A DNA stretch of 64,000 nucleotides, taken from NCBI GenBank assembly GCA_039602395.1, contig JBCNJP010000003.1:19616956-19680955 (forward strand), given 5' to 3'. Position numbers and translations under genes: made by a program. The stretch comes from Deinandra increscens subsp. villosa. Taxonomy: Eukaryota > Streptophyta > Magnoliopsida > Asterales > Asteraceae. Below the pieces are notes generated by a model that made no database searches, was not told the origin of the DNA, and saw only the letters and a program-made list of their open reading frames with translations. This document shows, piece by piece, positions 21,600-33,670 of the stretch (positions within the stretch are counted from its first letter, which is position 1; the number at the start of each line of letters is the position of its first letter).

Positions 21600-23629
21600 T
21601 GTTGTAACACCCCAAAATCTAAAGGTAATAAATATATATGTTTTTATATATTTTTATGTGAAAATATGTGTCGTATATGTGTTTATGTGATTAACATGTT
21701 AAAATGTTAAGAAATGCGTATTTGAAGTTATAACAATAAACTATGCATAAGGTAAGTATTTATCGGGTTAGATTATCTAAAAAAATAAATAATAATAATA
21801 ATATATGTTTATATGTTAAATATATGTTATATGAATGATTAGTCACCATGCTAGGTGTCAATTCTCATGATTAGTCACCATGCTAGGTGTCAATTCTCAT
21901 GCTTAGTCACTAGGACACTTGTAAGAAGCATGTGAGACACTCTTGGCTATAAATAGACCATGGATCCATCCATTTTTCCTTGCTAATTCACCAAAAATCA
22001 ACCTAAAACCTCTAAGAAACCTCAAGAACACCAAGAACACTCTAGCTTGCATTTTTGAAGATTCAAAGGGAGTTAGGAGCCCATCCTCTGGAATAGATCA
22101 ACCTAAGGTATGTTTAACATTAGCCTTCAATTAGTTTTTATGATACATAACACTTAGATTTGCCTTTTAAGAATAATGCAAGATTAAGGTTCTTAAACAT
22201 GTTTTGTTGAGATTGGGAGTTCTAGTGGGAATCATGGGTTGAAATTTGGTATGAAGCCTTAGAATAACATGTTTTAAGAAATCCTTAAGTTAATTTCATG
22301 TTTAAAGAAGGGTTGGTATGGTTTCACCATGTTGGTTACCAAGAACAAGTAAACCAAGAACAAGAACATAAACATTGGTGTTTTGATCATAGTAATTCCG
22401 CCTCCTGGTCGTGATAACGCCTATACGGTCGGTCATGATCATCACCACACTAAAACACAAATATGGGTGATATCTCATAGTAATCCTGCCTCCTGGTCGT
22501 GATAACGCCTATACGGTCGGTCATGAGAATCACTCATCAAGTGCATAAAGGTTTGGACAAGGGTAATGATATTTAACAAAAGAACATGTTTTTATATATA
22601 ATAAGTATATATAAGTTCAATTGTGATAATTAGTAAAATATACCGAGCTATTCGGGTACTTAGAAATTCGTGCGGACCGGAAGGGTAAGCGCCTGTACAC
22701 TGGGGTTTCTGGCATAGCGAGGGTGTCGCATAAATCCCAAATGGGACCTGGCATCCCTCACTGGGCAATCTCGGAGTGAGCGTTTACTTATAGGAATGCG
22801 TGTCTTCATATTATAATTAGAAAAGTCATATTGACTATAAAGGACATTTTAGTCATTTTAACATCTGAGAAAGTATAATCTTAGGATTATGGAACATAGA
22901 AGATGTTTATAAAATAAAGCCTTTCATTAATACAACCCGGTACACGATTAGGTTTGGATCAAGGCCTTTAGTGAAGATTCCGCCTGAGATTATTCAAGTA
23001 AAAGACAAAGGTGAGTCTTTCTCTCACTGGGCAATTACTTTTATGAAACGGGATGTGTTGTTCTGTATTAAATTGTATATTTGACTACCATTAGTATCTA
23101 TAAATGTTGAGGCCTGAAGGGTTAGATACGATCTTGGAAGAGGGCCCATGTGACACGTACAAATAGGTAGTATGCATACAGATAGACCTAGTTGCTTGGA
23201 CGATCATTCCCGATCCTGATTCTGTGATCCCTGCCATGGATATACATGTTTATATGATACTGTAGTCAAAATTTAATTACATATGAACTGCTACGTTTAT
23301 GAAACTCACCAGCATTATGCTGAGCCCCAAATGTTGTCTTTTTCTTTTGGACGCACATCTTAGGTACCATGTAGTAGCAGATAGCTAGACACGGATGGGA
23401 CGAGGAAGAAGCTAGTATAGAAGTCTGAATTTTGGTTGGACGAAGACATAGACTTCTAGTTTCAAATAAGAACTTGAATGTTGTATTATCTTTGTACTTT
23501 GTAGATCCTACAACTTTTGTTATGAATAAAGTTAAAGACTTCCGCTGTAAACTTTGATTAGTGCCATGTGCTTTCTTTTATTCGACGCGTAACACTCCCT
23601 AGTGCTTATCCTGGGATGCGGGTGTTACA
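21600..23629 (+). mobile_element. Chromovirus 3' LTR (2,030 bp)
   Basis: Starts TGTTGTAACACCCC right after the PPT and ends GGGTGTTACA, directly before AGATT of the duplicated block. A TATA box (CTATAAATAG) lies at 21947-21956. Internal repeats include a 32-bp tandem pair (about 21838-21900) and two copies of a segment of about 60 bp containing CCGCCTCCTGGTCGTG/CCTGCCTCCTGGTCGTG, spaced about 88 bp apart near 22390 and 22478. The right flank AGATT is probably one half of a 5-bp target duplication whose partner lies beyond the gap. Confidence 0.9.
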
Positions 23630-25613
23630 AGATTAAGACTCTCAAAGGTAGTGGCGCTGCAGGACAAAAACAATCAACAATAGGAATCAGGTGTACAATC
23701 TTTAATACACAAGGCAATCAACAACCGATGAACTGTGATTTTGAATTCAATCTATACTTTAGCATTTCACAAGAAAAATGATTGTTGTAAACTCATAATT
23801 GAAAACCGAATAGAATGAATCAAATTTAAAACATTTTGATAAAGATTTGACAATTCTATTATGAACACAAACATAAACAATGAAGCACAAACAAGAAATT
23901 GCTTTTCGATCTAAATGTGATGAAATTTGAATATATCAATTGCAATGATCTTGCAAGTCTAAACCGAATATAATGGAAGCAAATACGAATGATCTATATG
24001 AAATCTGTCATGGATGAAGCTTCGAGGAAGAAGAACGTATTGTGATTTTTTGAATTCAACTAAAAACGAAATTGAAGTTTATAACAGTTATAAATTAATA
24101 TTTAAAAGTAAAAAAAATGAAATTTATATTTTTTCTTTAGTGAGAAAATCTGTAATTTGGCGTTGGTGCCAGGCGGGATTATTTTTTAATTTTTAAAAAA
24201 ATTTCTTTGAAGTTTTAGGGACAAATTATTAAATATAGCGAGGAAATTTCAAAACTATCATCGGTCCATAGCGAGAAAATCTAAAAACTGATTATGTAAC
24301 GTAATGTGATTGGAGGGATAGTTTAAAAAATGTCATGATTAAAGGCTATTTGGGAAATTGAATGGCAGTCAAGGGCTCTTCTCGTGATTCTCCCTTTAAC
24401 TTCTAACCATGATTAAAAGAACATCGTTTACATCACTATGATAGACGCAATTGTTGGGCATAACTTTCTTGAAGGATATGTTTTAAAGTTCTATTTAGTT
24501 GAATCATATAAGGCATATCATCTTTGCACAAAAGGTCCTTCAGATTAAATCATATCATCTTGCACGTCAGTCCTAACCATTATATTTCCTAAATAGAAGA
24601 TTATATTATCATCAATTGTTGTACGTGAAGTGCTTTGACTTTTGAAGTTATTGAACTACCATTTATGAACAAATTAATCTTGTTTTGTTTCATTTTAATA
24701 ATTTAGTGCTAAGAAACTCATTTTCAAAATTGGTACTTTACCTAGCAATGTACTACGGAAAATGAGGACTTCAATGTAACTTTGTTCTCCAATAATTAAT
24801 AATCAATCTGTATCTCAATCCCATTTTGTTTAGCATGTATGTCCCTTTATTTAATGTAGTGTTTAGAAAGTCCAACTTTTTTTTGTGATTCTTTTTTTTT
24901 TGTATCTATACAGATGTTTGAGTTCTAAATTTAATAGATTTTTCAATGCAGAGTTGTAAATCAAGAGAGACAGAAAAATTATTGAAGATTTAATAAAGGC
25001 TTGATAGCTAATCTGTTAGGAGGGTAACTATCCTTATTCCGAGATTGAGCTTTGAGTTAAAATTGTAGGATTCCGAAGATTAAATGCTCAATTATACTTT
25101 ACAATATGACATATATTACATCTCTATGTAATATATTACATCTCTATGTTATTAAATATTCATAAATTATTGGACAAAACAATTTAAAGATCAAATTTAA
25201 TTGTATAGTATCACTCTAATATAAGAGTATAAATATGTTCACATTATGGTCAACTAAAGTAAAAAAATCAAAGGACGAAAAGAAAAACGGAAATGTTTTT
25301 AATTGTCAAGTTCAATTCATGAAATAAATTAAGTATTATAACATGTATTTGTGATGAATATGGTCATTAAGTTTTTTTTAGTATGGTAATGTTTTTGTAA
25401 TTTCTTTTAAATAAATGCTTTATGTTTGCATTATCCTTATGTATAAATTTATTTTTATATAGTCTATTATGTGTAAGATTGTTATCATTATTGCAATGGT
25501 CATTAAGGTTTTTTTAGTATGGTAATGTTTTTGTAATTCTTTTTGATAATGCTTTATGTTTGCATTATCCTTGTGTATAAATTTAATATTTATATAGTCT
25601 ATTATGTATAAAA
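23630..25613. repeat. Duplicated block, copy 2, left part
   Basis: Collinear with 4976-7350 but lacking the 361-bp MITE. No coding domain is recognised. It continues without interruption into the copia Gag remnants at 25614, where copy 1 carries the 3.94-kb Helitron-like insert. Confidence 0.85.
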
Positions 25614-27343
25614 TTATTATTATTATTGCAATGTCATATGTTGAGGATAAGACATAACTTGCTTTATATGAAGTCCTTGGGTGCTAATACATTTGAATGT
25701 CAATAAGCTTGGAAATGAAAAAAAGGCTTTGAAAGTTTAATACTTCACTATTATCCACTTCTTGTTGGACCAAATTAACAGAGGTATGACCACCATAGAA
25801 CGGTAATACTAGCAAGGCTCATTATGGGTGGATTCATATAATATTGTAGGACTCCAAATCTATATGTGAGTATAACTTGATATGTAGAATCACCTCACAA
25901 GGTTTTATGTGGTGAAAATATTGCTACTAAGGAGATGTTGAAAAAAGAACATTCTCTATATTTCACATCTCAAATATGGCCTAATATCATGTGTACTTGT
26001 GGTCGAGCAAAATAATGAGCTCCTAATAAAAGATCAGAGTCTCATCTTGTTGGTAGAAATACCCAAAAGTGAATGTGGGCATGTGGCAACATATAAATAT
26101 TATGACCAAAGTGGAAGCCATAGTTATGGTCTTATTATATAGTGACTAAAGTAAAACTTTTGGTTATGGTCGTGGATGTGATAACAAATAAAGAGATTAT
26201 CATGTGTTTAGATTAAAAACACAACATCCTCATGATGTTATCCTAAATGCTATCATTTACTATATAGCTAGTAACGAATAGAATAACTAAACCAAAGTTA
26301 TGGTATATTATTACTCACATATTGTAAACCACATGTTATACATTCAAGATTCCATGACTTTCTGTTATTCTGGTGGAAGTTATGTAATAGTCAAAGTGAT
26401 AAGACTTGAGCATCCCAAATCATATAATTTTACTATAACTCAAGTTTATTTAAAGACATGCTATAACATCATGTATTGTACAATTTGATTTTATTGTGCA
26501 CCTCATTCTTAACCCTAGATAAAATGATTAAAAGACAAGTTGGGTTTATTATCACAATCTCTCTAAAGGGTATAACCATGTTTTATAAAATGATATGTTA
26601 TAAATTTAAGAATTACATGTTTTGACATAATAACATGTCCTCTGGATGCTTTAAATTATTCATGTAAAGGGTAGTAGAATAAAATAAATACCCATTTGAG
26701 GGTTATTGTTACTCTCATTAAAAAAATTATAAATGTGCTTAGATATGATACCTGAAGTTTCATGCTCCTAAAATCTCATAACTGATTTATATAAGGCCAT
26801 AAGATCTAAGGCTAGTAAGTCTTGAATGATTCGGACATATAAATACTTCTCAATTGATGTTATTTAAAGAGAAGATTATTATGAGGAAAAATCAGACAAA
26901 TTTTTTCCCCATTTTCATACATTTAGTACACTCATGAAGTATCAATAGTATGTAAAAGTATGAAAGGATTTCATATCCATATGTTTGAGAAAATCATGAA
27001 ACATGTTTGGTTTTATTCCATTCCTTGAAGTGAATGTGAATTTATATTCGTCGATGTAATGATCATGATCATGAATGTAATTGAAGAGATTGTAATGATA
27101 TTCACGACGATGATGTGATCGACCACCATAGTGGCAAAAGAAGAGAATGATTATACGAAAATAAAGTGTAAGATCAGAAACGTGACATTACACGAATGGT
27201 TGAATTGATGCATCATTCTCTTGTATTTTAATCGCTTATTAAATAAGCGTAAGTACAACGAAAGCATATAAGATCATAAACTGAAAGTTTATATATCATG
27301 ATCATTTTATTGGCATGATGGGTTAGACCACACCGAGTCAATA
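25614..27343 (+). pseudogene. Degenerate Ty1/copia Gag to pre-integrase (block copy 2)
   Basis: Same remnants as 11294-13385: a Gag C-terminal stretch at about 25930-26160 and a pre-integrase stretch at about 27230-27340. Here the element continues downstream into integrase, RT and a 3' LTR, so this copy keeps the ancestral order. Stops and frame shifts are frequent. It also lacks the MITE found at 12290 in copy 1. Confidence 0.6.
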
Positions 27344-27477
27344 GTGATGTGAAACATATTGAAGAACGTAAGATTCTTCAAGCTTATAACTAGCATGTAA
27401 TATTTGCTCTTAAGGGATTTATTTACATATTAAAATGAGTGTGAATTCCTAAGTACACTGGAAGTGATAAGGATGTA

Positions 27478-27522
<45 letters not shown>

Positions 27523-28100
27523 TAATGTATGTACCATTTAGTGTTATAAACCGATGCATCATCTAAATGGTTATCAAATTTGCAACTTGAAGGTTGCATG
27601 ATTCGTTGCTTAGTTGGTAGCAAGAACATTCTTCCATATTAATATATTTATTTTGGTAAAATGATGAATCTACTCCCATGTTACTGACTATTATTGGAAT
27701 AAATGTTAAACTTCATGTCGTTTAAGTTCGTACACGAATAGCATTTGTTGTGGACAGTTACCAAACCTCTACGATTGATTGCAAAGCCAATAATCATGAG
27801 AGAAAAAAATTATGTTTGTATGTAAGGTGTATGTGATTTTACATAAAGTGACATTAATTCACATAAGGCCAGTAAGTTATAATACTTCCTCCCCGTTATA
27901 GTTGATTTATGGTTAGTAACCGATATATCCCATCAAATAATTTTTGATTGTGTGATATATTCTAAAATTGCTCAACCATAATGCACAAATATGGGACCTC
28001 AAATAAGGTTAGGAACAAATATTGGGTATGAATCACTATCAGTAGTGATAGATTAATTTTACAACTCAGATGTATGTTCTCATAAACAATTTTTCCCAAC
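27344..28100 (+). pseudogene. Degenerate Ty1/copia integrase
   Basis: Broken frames near 27740-27830 read TKPLRLIAKPIIMRE, matching the copia integrase stretch usually seen as IKRLQLIARPLLMR. At about 28085-28105 FFPTLGGD matches the FPTLGGE end of the integrase C-terminal region. Identity is weak between these anchors, and an AT dinucleotide run (27481-27520) lies inside. No functional protein is possible. Confidence 0.6.
27481..27520. repeat. (AT)n microsatellite
   Basis: About 20 uninterrupted AT units lie within the decayed copia integrase. Confidence 0.98.
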
Positions 28101-30300
28101 ATTAGGGGGAGATTAAAAACAGTTGGAAAATGTATAAGTTGGAATAAATTAGTGTATCATCTTGATCCTCAAGCTGAACCATGGTGAACTAGAATTTAAT
28201 GGATAATTCATTTACAAAGATTAATATATCAATTACAAGACGCATTTACTAACCTTAAAAAGTGACTAAGTAACATATACCAGCTGCTAATGCTTCAATT
28301 AAGATTGGCGTCCTAGAAGGACAAATAAATATTGATAATAAGTCTATGTCACGTTTGAATCGTGGTAGGCTATTCGATTCCAATAATAAAAATCCTCGAA
28401 AAGTGAAGCAACTAATGAGGATGGTCAAGTCGAGGTACTAGTAGAAGAGTCTCTTAAAGTGACATTAGACATGATGGTTCCAGAAGAACCTTAGGTACCT
28501 GAAAAATGATGAAGAGATATCGATAAATTATATCATGTCTAAACATATATGGAATCGAAACAAAATCGACGTCGATAATATTTTGGTATAATAAGCACTA
28601 GAAATAATAAAAATGATAAGGATCAAGAATTAAGATCTGCCTATGATCAAAAGTCGAAATGATTGGCCAAAATAGAAAGACGCAAACCAGGCAGAGTGAA
28701 ATTCTCTCATATGTTGGATATAAACATGTCTATTATACATAGGCATGATTCGGAAAAAATAAATGAGTAATACAAAGAAAATTGGTGGCACGAGGATTTT
28801 CGTAAAGACCTAAGTTTGATTATGAGGGGACATATTCTCCGGTAGTGGATGCAATGAGATTCCAACAGTTCATTAGTTTGGTAATACAATTGAGAATTGA
28901 TACATGTCTTATGAAAATTATGATATCCTAGGTATATGGCTCACTTGATGATGATACATGAATCTTTGGAGGGTTTTAAGTGCCATAATAATAATATAAG
29001 TTATCGAGAATGTTATGATTGTTGTATACACATTTGGATCCGAATACGTTACGATTCTTTGTATACGTTGAATGCTTAAATATAATCAGAAGTCCATATT
29101 AACCCCCAAGATTAAATACTTGATGGTACTTGAAATATCATATATAAATATTCTATGCACCACTAAGCATCACATGATGACATGATATGTCAATAAACCA
29201 TAGATAAGAATGGTATAATGTTATCAGTTTTATATTGATTTGTTAAATGATTAAGTTTAGGTATCAAAACTCCATATGAGTGAATGCATTTGAATAATTG
29301 ATCAAGATGGAAATTATTCCATAATTGATTATAAATGCCTTAACCATAAGTATAAAGCCTTGAGAATATATTATTAAAATTTATCATGTTCTGTGTATGG
29401 ACTAGAAATAGTTTTGTTATATTTCATATCAACACATGACTATCTCGGGATACAAGGATATTGGTATCATGTAAATGGTCCATATGCCAGAAGAACAATC
29501 TCGGGGTTTACAGTTATTTGGAAACATACTCATCCATCATATATGCTAAAAATTGTTAGATTAAGAGATACATAAAATGATCACTTCCGAAGAATAAAAA
29601 AAAAATATGGATGTGAGAAATACTACAACTATGTGCAATTGTTGCATTAACATATCACTCTTTTAAATTTATTTGCATGATATTGCCTTTGTTCAATGAT
29701 GAAATGTTGGAACGTATTAAAAATATTTTGCAGGTATAAAGGTATATGTTTATATTTTACTAACCTATCGAAACAAGTTTTGTTAGTCATTTAGATGCAT
29801 GCATTGTTATACAACACCATTTTGGGTCTTGTGGTATTTATCTATTACGCATGAGGCAATGAACATGTGGTGGAACTCTATAAGAAGAACGATAACCAGA
29901 GTTAAGAAATGGTGTCCTCTACCGTTGGAAATGTCGCCTCCTACCCCAATCAGCTATTGGGTTGGCTTTAAAACATATTGCTCAAGTTTGGGAGTTTTAC
30001 ATGAAGATCATATAACATTGGTCGCTTAAGGAGTTGCACATCAAGGGATTAAGAAGCAAATCAACCACTATAAAAGTACCGAGCACACGGCTTAAGGAAC
30101 TCCACCTCAAGAGATCAAGAAGATCGATGCTACTCACGTAAATCATACATGTCAAAATAAGGGGTAGACAATACACGCTGCACTATTTTTCCCTTAGCTA
30201 TGGTTTTATTCGACTGGGTTTTCCTAGCAAGGTTTTTAATGAGTCAGCATCCCCAAAGCGTATTGAAATAATAATATATTTTTGTATACATTCTATGGAT
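28101..30300 (+). pseudogene. Degenerate Ty1/copia linker, reverse transcriptase and RNase H
   Basis: In order, with frame shifts: a linker matching the copia segment between integrase and RT (LQDAFTNLKK at about 28230, then EGQINIDNKSMSRLNRGR at about 28318). Next comes the RT N-terminus at about 28690-28970 (GYKHVYY, VARGF, FDYEGTYSPVVDAMRFQQF, VYGSLDDD). A poorer RNase H region follows (HEAMNMWW near 29850). The conserved YVDD box could not be found intact. The element ends in a PPT and LTR at 30300-30501. Some stretches, for example 29000-29390, show nothing clear. Confidence 0.75.
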
Positions 30301-30302
30301 AG

Positions 30303-30313
30303 TCAAGGGGGAG
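30303..30313 (+). promoter_or_regulatory. Polypurine tract of the degenerate copia element
   Basis: CAAGGGGGAG immediately precedes the LTR start TATTATGAATATTT. This is the usual copia layout. Confidence 0.8.
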
Positions 30314-30501
30314 TATTATGAATATTTATTAAGTGACCATCCATATCCCATAACCCCTATTTATTATCATGTATCATTATGTATGTATTAATGTTATAGC
30401 CGTATAAATGGTGGCTTTTGTATATGATGTGTAAATGAATGAAATGAGTTCTCCCAATTATATATTATATCTTTCTCTCTATGTTCTTATCTTTATACAC
30501 A
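30314..30501 (+). mobile_element. Short Ty1/copia 3' LTR (about 188 bp)
   Basis: Begins TATTATGAATATTTATT right after the PPT (the first base pair probably mutated from TG) and ends CTTTATACACA. Contains a GCCGTATAAATGG TATA-like box and an AATGAATGAAATGAG segment that could serve polyadenylation. No matching 5' LTR was found upstream, so the element is 5'-truncated or too decayed. Confidence 0.7.
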
Positions 30502-30733
30502 TTAGATTAGATTGCTAATGGGCTGTTGTTATTAAATACCAGCAAGATTTTAGATTTGGAGACTTGATATGAAAGCAAACAAAAAAAGAGATTTGAATGC
30601 TAACCTTGAAGAATTAGAGACAAGTAGACATTAATAATCAATGATCAAACTTTTCATTTTTTTATGAAGATGACTAGATGAGAATTGCGAATTTGTAAAG
30701 GTGAGAACTTTAAATTTCGGTTTTGTGAAGTAG

Positions 30734-30785
<52 letters not shown>

Positions 30786-30890
30786 AATGGCTAACTTTAA
30801 TCTACTTTTAATCTAACCCCTTAAATCATCAAAGAATCGTTTATGTCGGGATAGAAACCAGGACCTCCAGGTAAGGCAATGCCTTACCAC
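30502..30890. repeat. AT-rich spacer with (TA)n run
   Basis: No gene is visible. A TA dinucleotide run of about 48 bases lies at 30736-30784. The remainder is low-complexity AT-rich DNA. Confidence 0.7.
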
Positions 30891-32140
30891 CATCGGCGGA
30901 TTTAGGGGAGGGTCCGGAGGGTCCGTTGACCCTCTGGTCGCCTGAATTGTATGTTAACCGTAAAGCTGAGCTGAGAAACATTTTTTGAGGTTGACCCTCC
31001 AAATTACCTCTCTTTGAACTCTAAAGTTAAAAAGAAAAAAAAATGAAACACAACGTTTAAAGCTTGGCTTAGTTTGATAGTAAAACAAAAAATGGAGAAG
31101 ATGAGGTTATGTAATGGAGAAGATGAAGTCAGGTTTTGAGAAATGAGCCAAACAATAAATAAATTACTTTTTATAATTTCTTCTCATTGGTTATTGAGCT
31201 TAAGTCCTTTCATATTTAAAAATAATAAAATTTACTTATTTTTAAACAATTATTCTTTCTAATGAATATTTTATTCAGATTTTATTTTTACTGTGTTAAT
31301 TTGTAATTGATATAAAGGGTTGGGTTTTATAGAAAACCAATGTTTTGCAAAAAAACCAAAAAAACAAAGAAAACAATTTATTTTTTTAAATATTTTTTAG
31401 ATGTTTCTTTCATGATTTTGAGAATACTGGAAAAAGAAAAAAACTTAAAAAACATTTTCGAGTTTTTTTTTAAATAAAAATAAAATTTAGATTTTAGCTT
31501 GAAATTAATAATGCACTATGCAACAATAATATAAAATTGGTTTATGAATGCCAATTCTTTGTTTTTTACATTATTTGCATAAACCACGTCCATATTTAAA
31601 TTAAGTTTCTTCTTTTTAAGTAGTTTTAATTATAATGTATTATGCAATACTATTAGTACTATTGCATGATGCATTAATAAAAAATCACTAAACTTTTTTT
31701 TTAATTTTTTCCCATAAATAAAGCTAATAAAATTATAGACTTTTTGGTGAAATTCTTTTTAAAAAATTATTAATATATGAAGAAGTTATACAGAAAAAAG
31801 GGTGATTTTTTAATTTTCTGGATACTTGTTGGTTTTCTGTAGATATTTCCCCTTGATATAAAATGATTTTCAATTCTTTTACATTACCGGATCTTTATTA
31901 CCTCATTATCTTTATTACGACTTTGATTTGTAAAAGTATATTAAATAATTAATAATAAAAATTTATAGAAAAGGTTGAGTTGTTAAAAATTAAAACCTTT
32001 GAAATAAATTAATCAACTTTGAGATAGACTATTAATTGTTGTTTGATAAATACCGTTGAAGGCGAGTAAGAGAGTCTTTTTATGAAAACATTGTAATTTT
32101 AATTGTGATCCTCTGGTAAAACCATCTGGTTCCGCCACTG
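30891..32140. mobile_element. hAT-like non-autonomous element (1,250 bp)
   Basis: The left end CATCGGCGGATTTAGG and the right end, whose inverse reads CAGTGGCGGAACCAG, form terminal inverted repeats of the CAGNGGCGGA type common in plant hAT elements. No transposase is visible inside. Bases 31482-31603 match the tail of the 3.3-kb tandem units. I could not confirm an 8-bp target duplication because another element starts at the right border. Confidence 0.55.
31482..31603. repeat. Source-like copy of the tandem-unit tail
   Basis: From AATTTAGATTTTAGCTTG to ATATTTAAATTAA this matches 13386-13504 with two or three differences, then continues into unrelated GTTTCTTC. It marks the right end of homology between block copy 2 and copy 1. 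Confidence 0.9.
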
Positions 32141-32282
32141 CTGTTTTAAAAACCGGATTAACCCGGTCGGTTCGATTATAACCAGTTTTTAGTAATACTA
32201 GGTCAGAAAGTGAACCGCCGGGTTTTCCGGTTCAACCGGGTAAAAACCCGGACCCTGAACCGGGTTGAACCGGGTTTGTTTT

Positions 32283-32820
32283 TGTAAGGGAATAATTTGT
32301 GGCTTGTGTATTAAATGATCACTTGACGGACTATTTTGAAGGCCTATGTGATAGAATAGGTGGAGATTAGCTGCGTTATGGTTATATTGGGTCACTGGGC
32401 CAATTTAGATGTGGTTGGGCTCAATTAAACAATGTTTAGAGGGAGTTTAGTGGGCCTATATGGTCAAAAACGGGAATTAGTGGGTAATTAGGGTTACCAA
32501 AGATAGATTAGCTTGTTTTCCAAGCTAATCTCCCCCTATATAAGGATAGCTAATCTAGGGGTTTAGGGTTGCTGATTTTGGGGTGTTCTTGGTGTTTTCA
32601 AAGAAGTGTAATCGAAATTCTCCCATAGAGAATTTCGAACCTTTCAAGTGTGTTGCAATCAAGTTTCGATCTAGCATTCTCAATCGGTTTGTGTGTTTCA
32701 TTATTTTCCTAAGCATTTGTTCTTGTTTATGTCGTTTATACTTGAATCACTCTAGTGTTTGGATTCCGCACACTCACTAGAGATCGTGATATCGTGTTTG
32801 GGTTCTTTTCGATCCTTAAA
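32283..32820 (+). mobile_element. 5' LTR of the Gag-only element
   Basis: Starts TGTAAGGGAATAATTTG and ends GATCCTTAAA, next to the PBS. About a dozen differences from the 3' LTR are visible by eye over 538 bases, so the insertion is fairly recent. TATA box CTATATAAGG at 32536-32545. The bases before it (GTTTT) resemble those after the 3' LTR (TTTTT), a plausible 5-bp target duplication. Confidence 0.95.
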
Positions 32821-32821
32821 A

Positions 32822-32836
32822 TTGGTATTAGAGCCA
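32822..32836 (+). promoter_or_regulatory. Primer binding site (initiator tRNA-Met type)
   Basis: TTGGTATTAGAGCCA lies just inside the 5' LTR. It matches the TGGTATCAGAGC primer site complementary to the 3' end of initiator tRNA-Met, with one change. This is the usual copia primer. Confidence 0.9.
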
Positions 32837-33214
32837 AGAAAACAGTGTTTTCGAGGCTCTCACGATATCGGATTCAAGAAACTAACGGTTTGGTGAAGTT
32901 TTTATCAAGTGTCGCAGGTTCACGACTCAAAAAAAAAAACTGCTCTCAAAGTGTGTCTGGTATTCGCAATTCATCAGGTGTAGAAAACGCACCAAAATTA
33001 TCGTTTACAACTGTGGTTTACGGTCGCACATGAAGGTCAACGAGGGTTCTTGGTTAAAGGTCTCGTGAGTTTTAAATTCGTTAAGGAGGTTTTACGGCCC
33101 AATCTCGAAGGATTCCCGACTGGTGTATGTATTGCTATCGGTGAAGTAATTTAGGTGATTGATTTTCAATATTCAAGGTGTGATAATTGTGCAGGTTACA
33201 AGTGTTGCAGAAGC

Positions 33215-33665
33215 AAGAAGCCCGTGTTCTATAAGCCCTTCGATCGAAATCTGTGGCTTTGACCCTTATTTCGATCGAAATCTTTGACTTTACGACCCTT
33301 TTGGATACCTTTCAATCGAATCCTGGGGCTTTTCGATTAGGCTGAGAAGCTTTTCGATTAGGCTGAGAAGCTTTTCGATCGGCCTCGGTGCTTCTTGATC
33401 AAAGAGTACTTTCCGGTTCACCACTTTCGATCGGAAAGTCCCTTCATGACGTTTCGATCAGGTCCGTTTCGATCGGAAATTCCCTTCGTGACTTTTCGAT
33501 CAGCTCCGTTTCGATCGGAAAGTCCCTTCGTGACTTTCGATCAGCTTCGCCTCTCGATCAGAAAGTCTCCTTCGTGACTTTTCGATCAGCTTACACTTTT
33601 CGGTCGAGCCGAAACTCTGCCCGATCGAAAAACTGTCTTTCCGATCCAGTTGAGACTTTTCAATC
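33215..33665 (+). repeat. CGATC-rich minisatellite in the element leader
   Basis: Some ten degenerate units of about 40-45 bp centre on TTTCGATCGGAAAGTCCCTT and CGTGACTTTTCGATCAGC. They fill the leader between the PBS region and the Gag-like start. The TTCGATCGAA cores are palindromic. Confidence 0.8.
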
Positions 33666-33670
33666 CGATC

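Noticed and set aside
27344..31481. Copia element inserted as a new unit into block copy 2
   Set aside because: The copia reading direction and domain order continue across 27343, so copy 1 carries a deletion rather than copy 2 an insertion.
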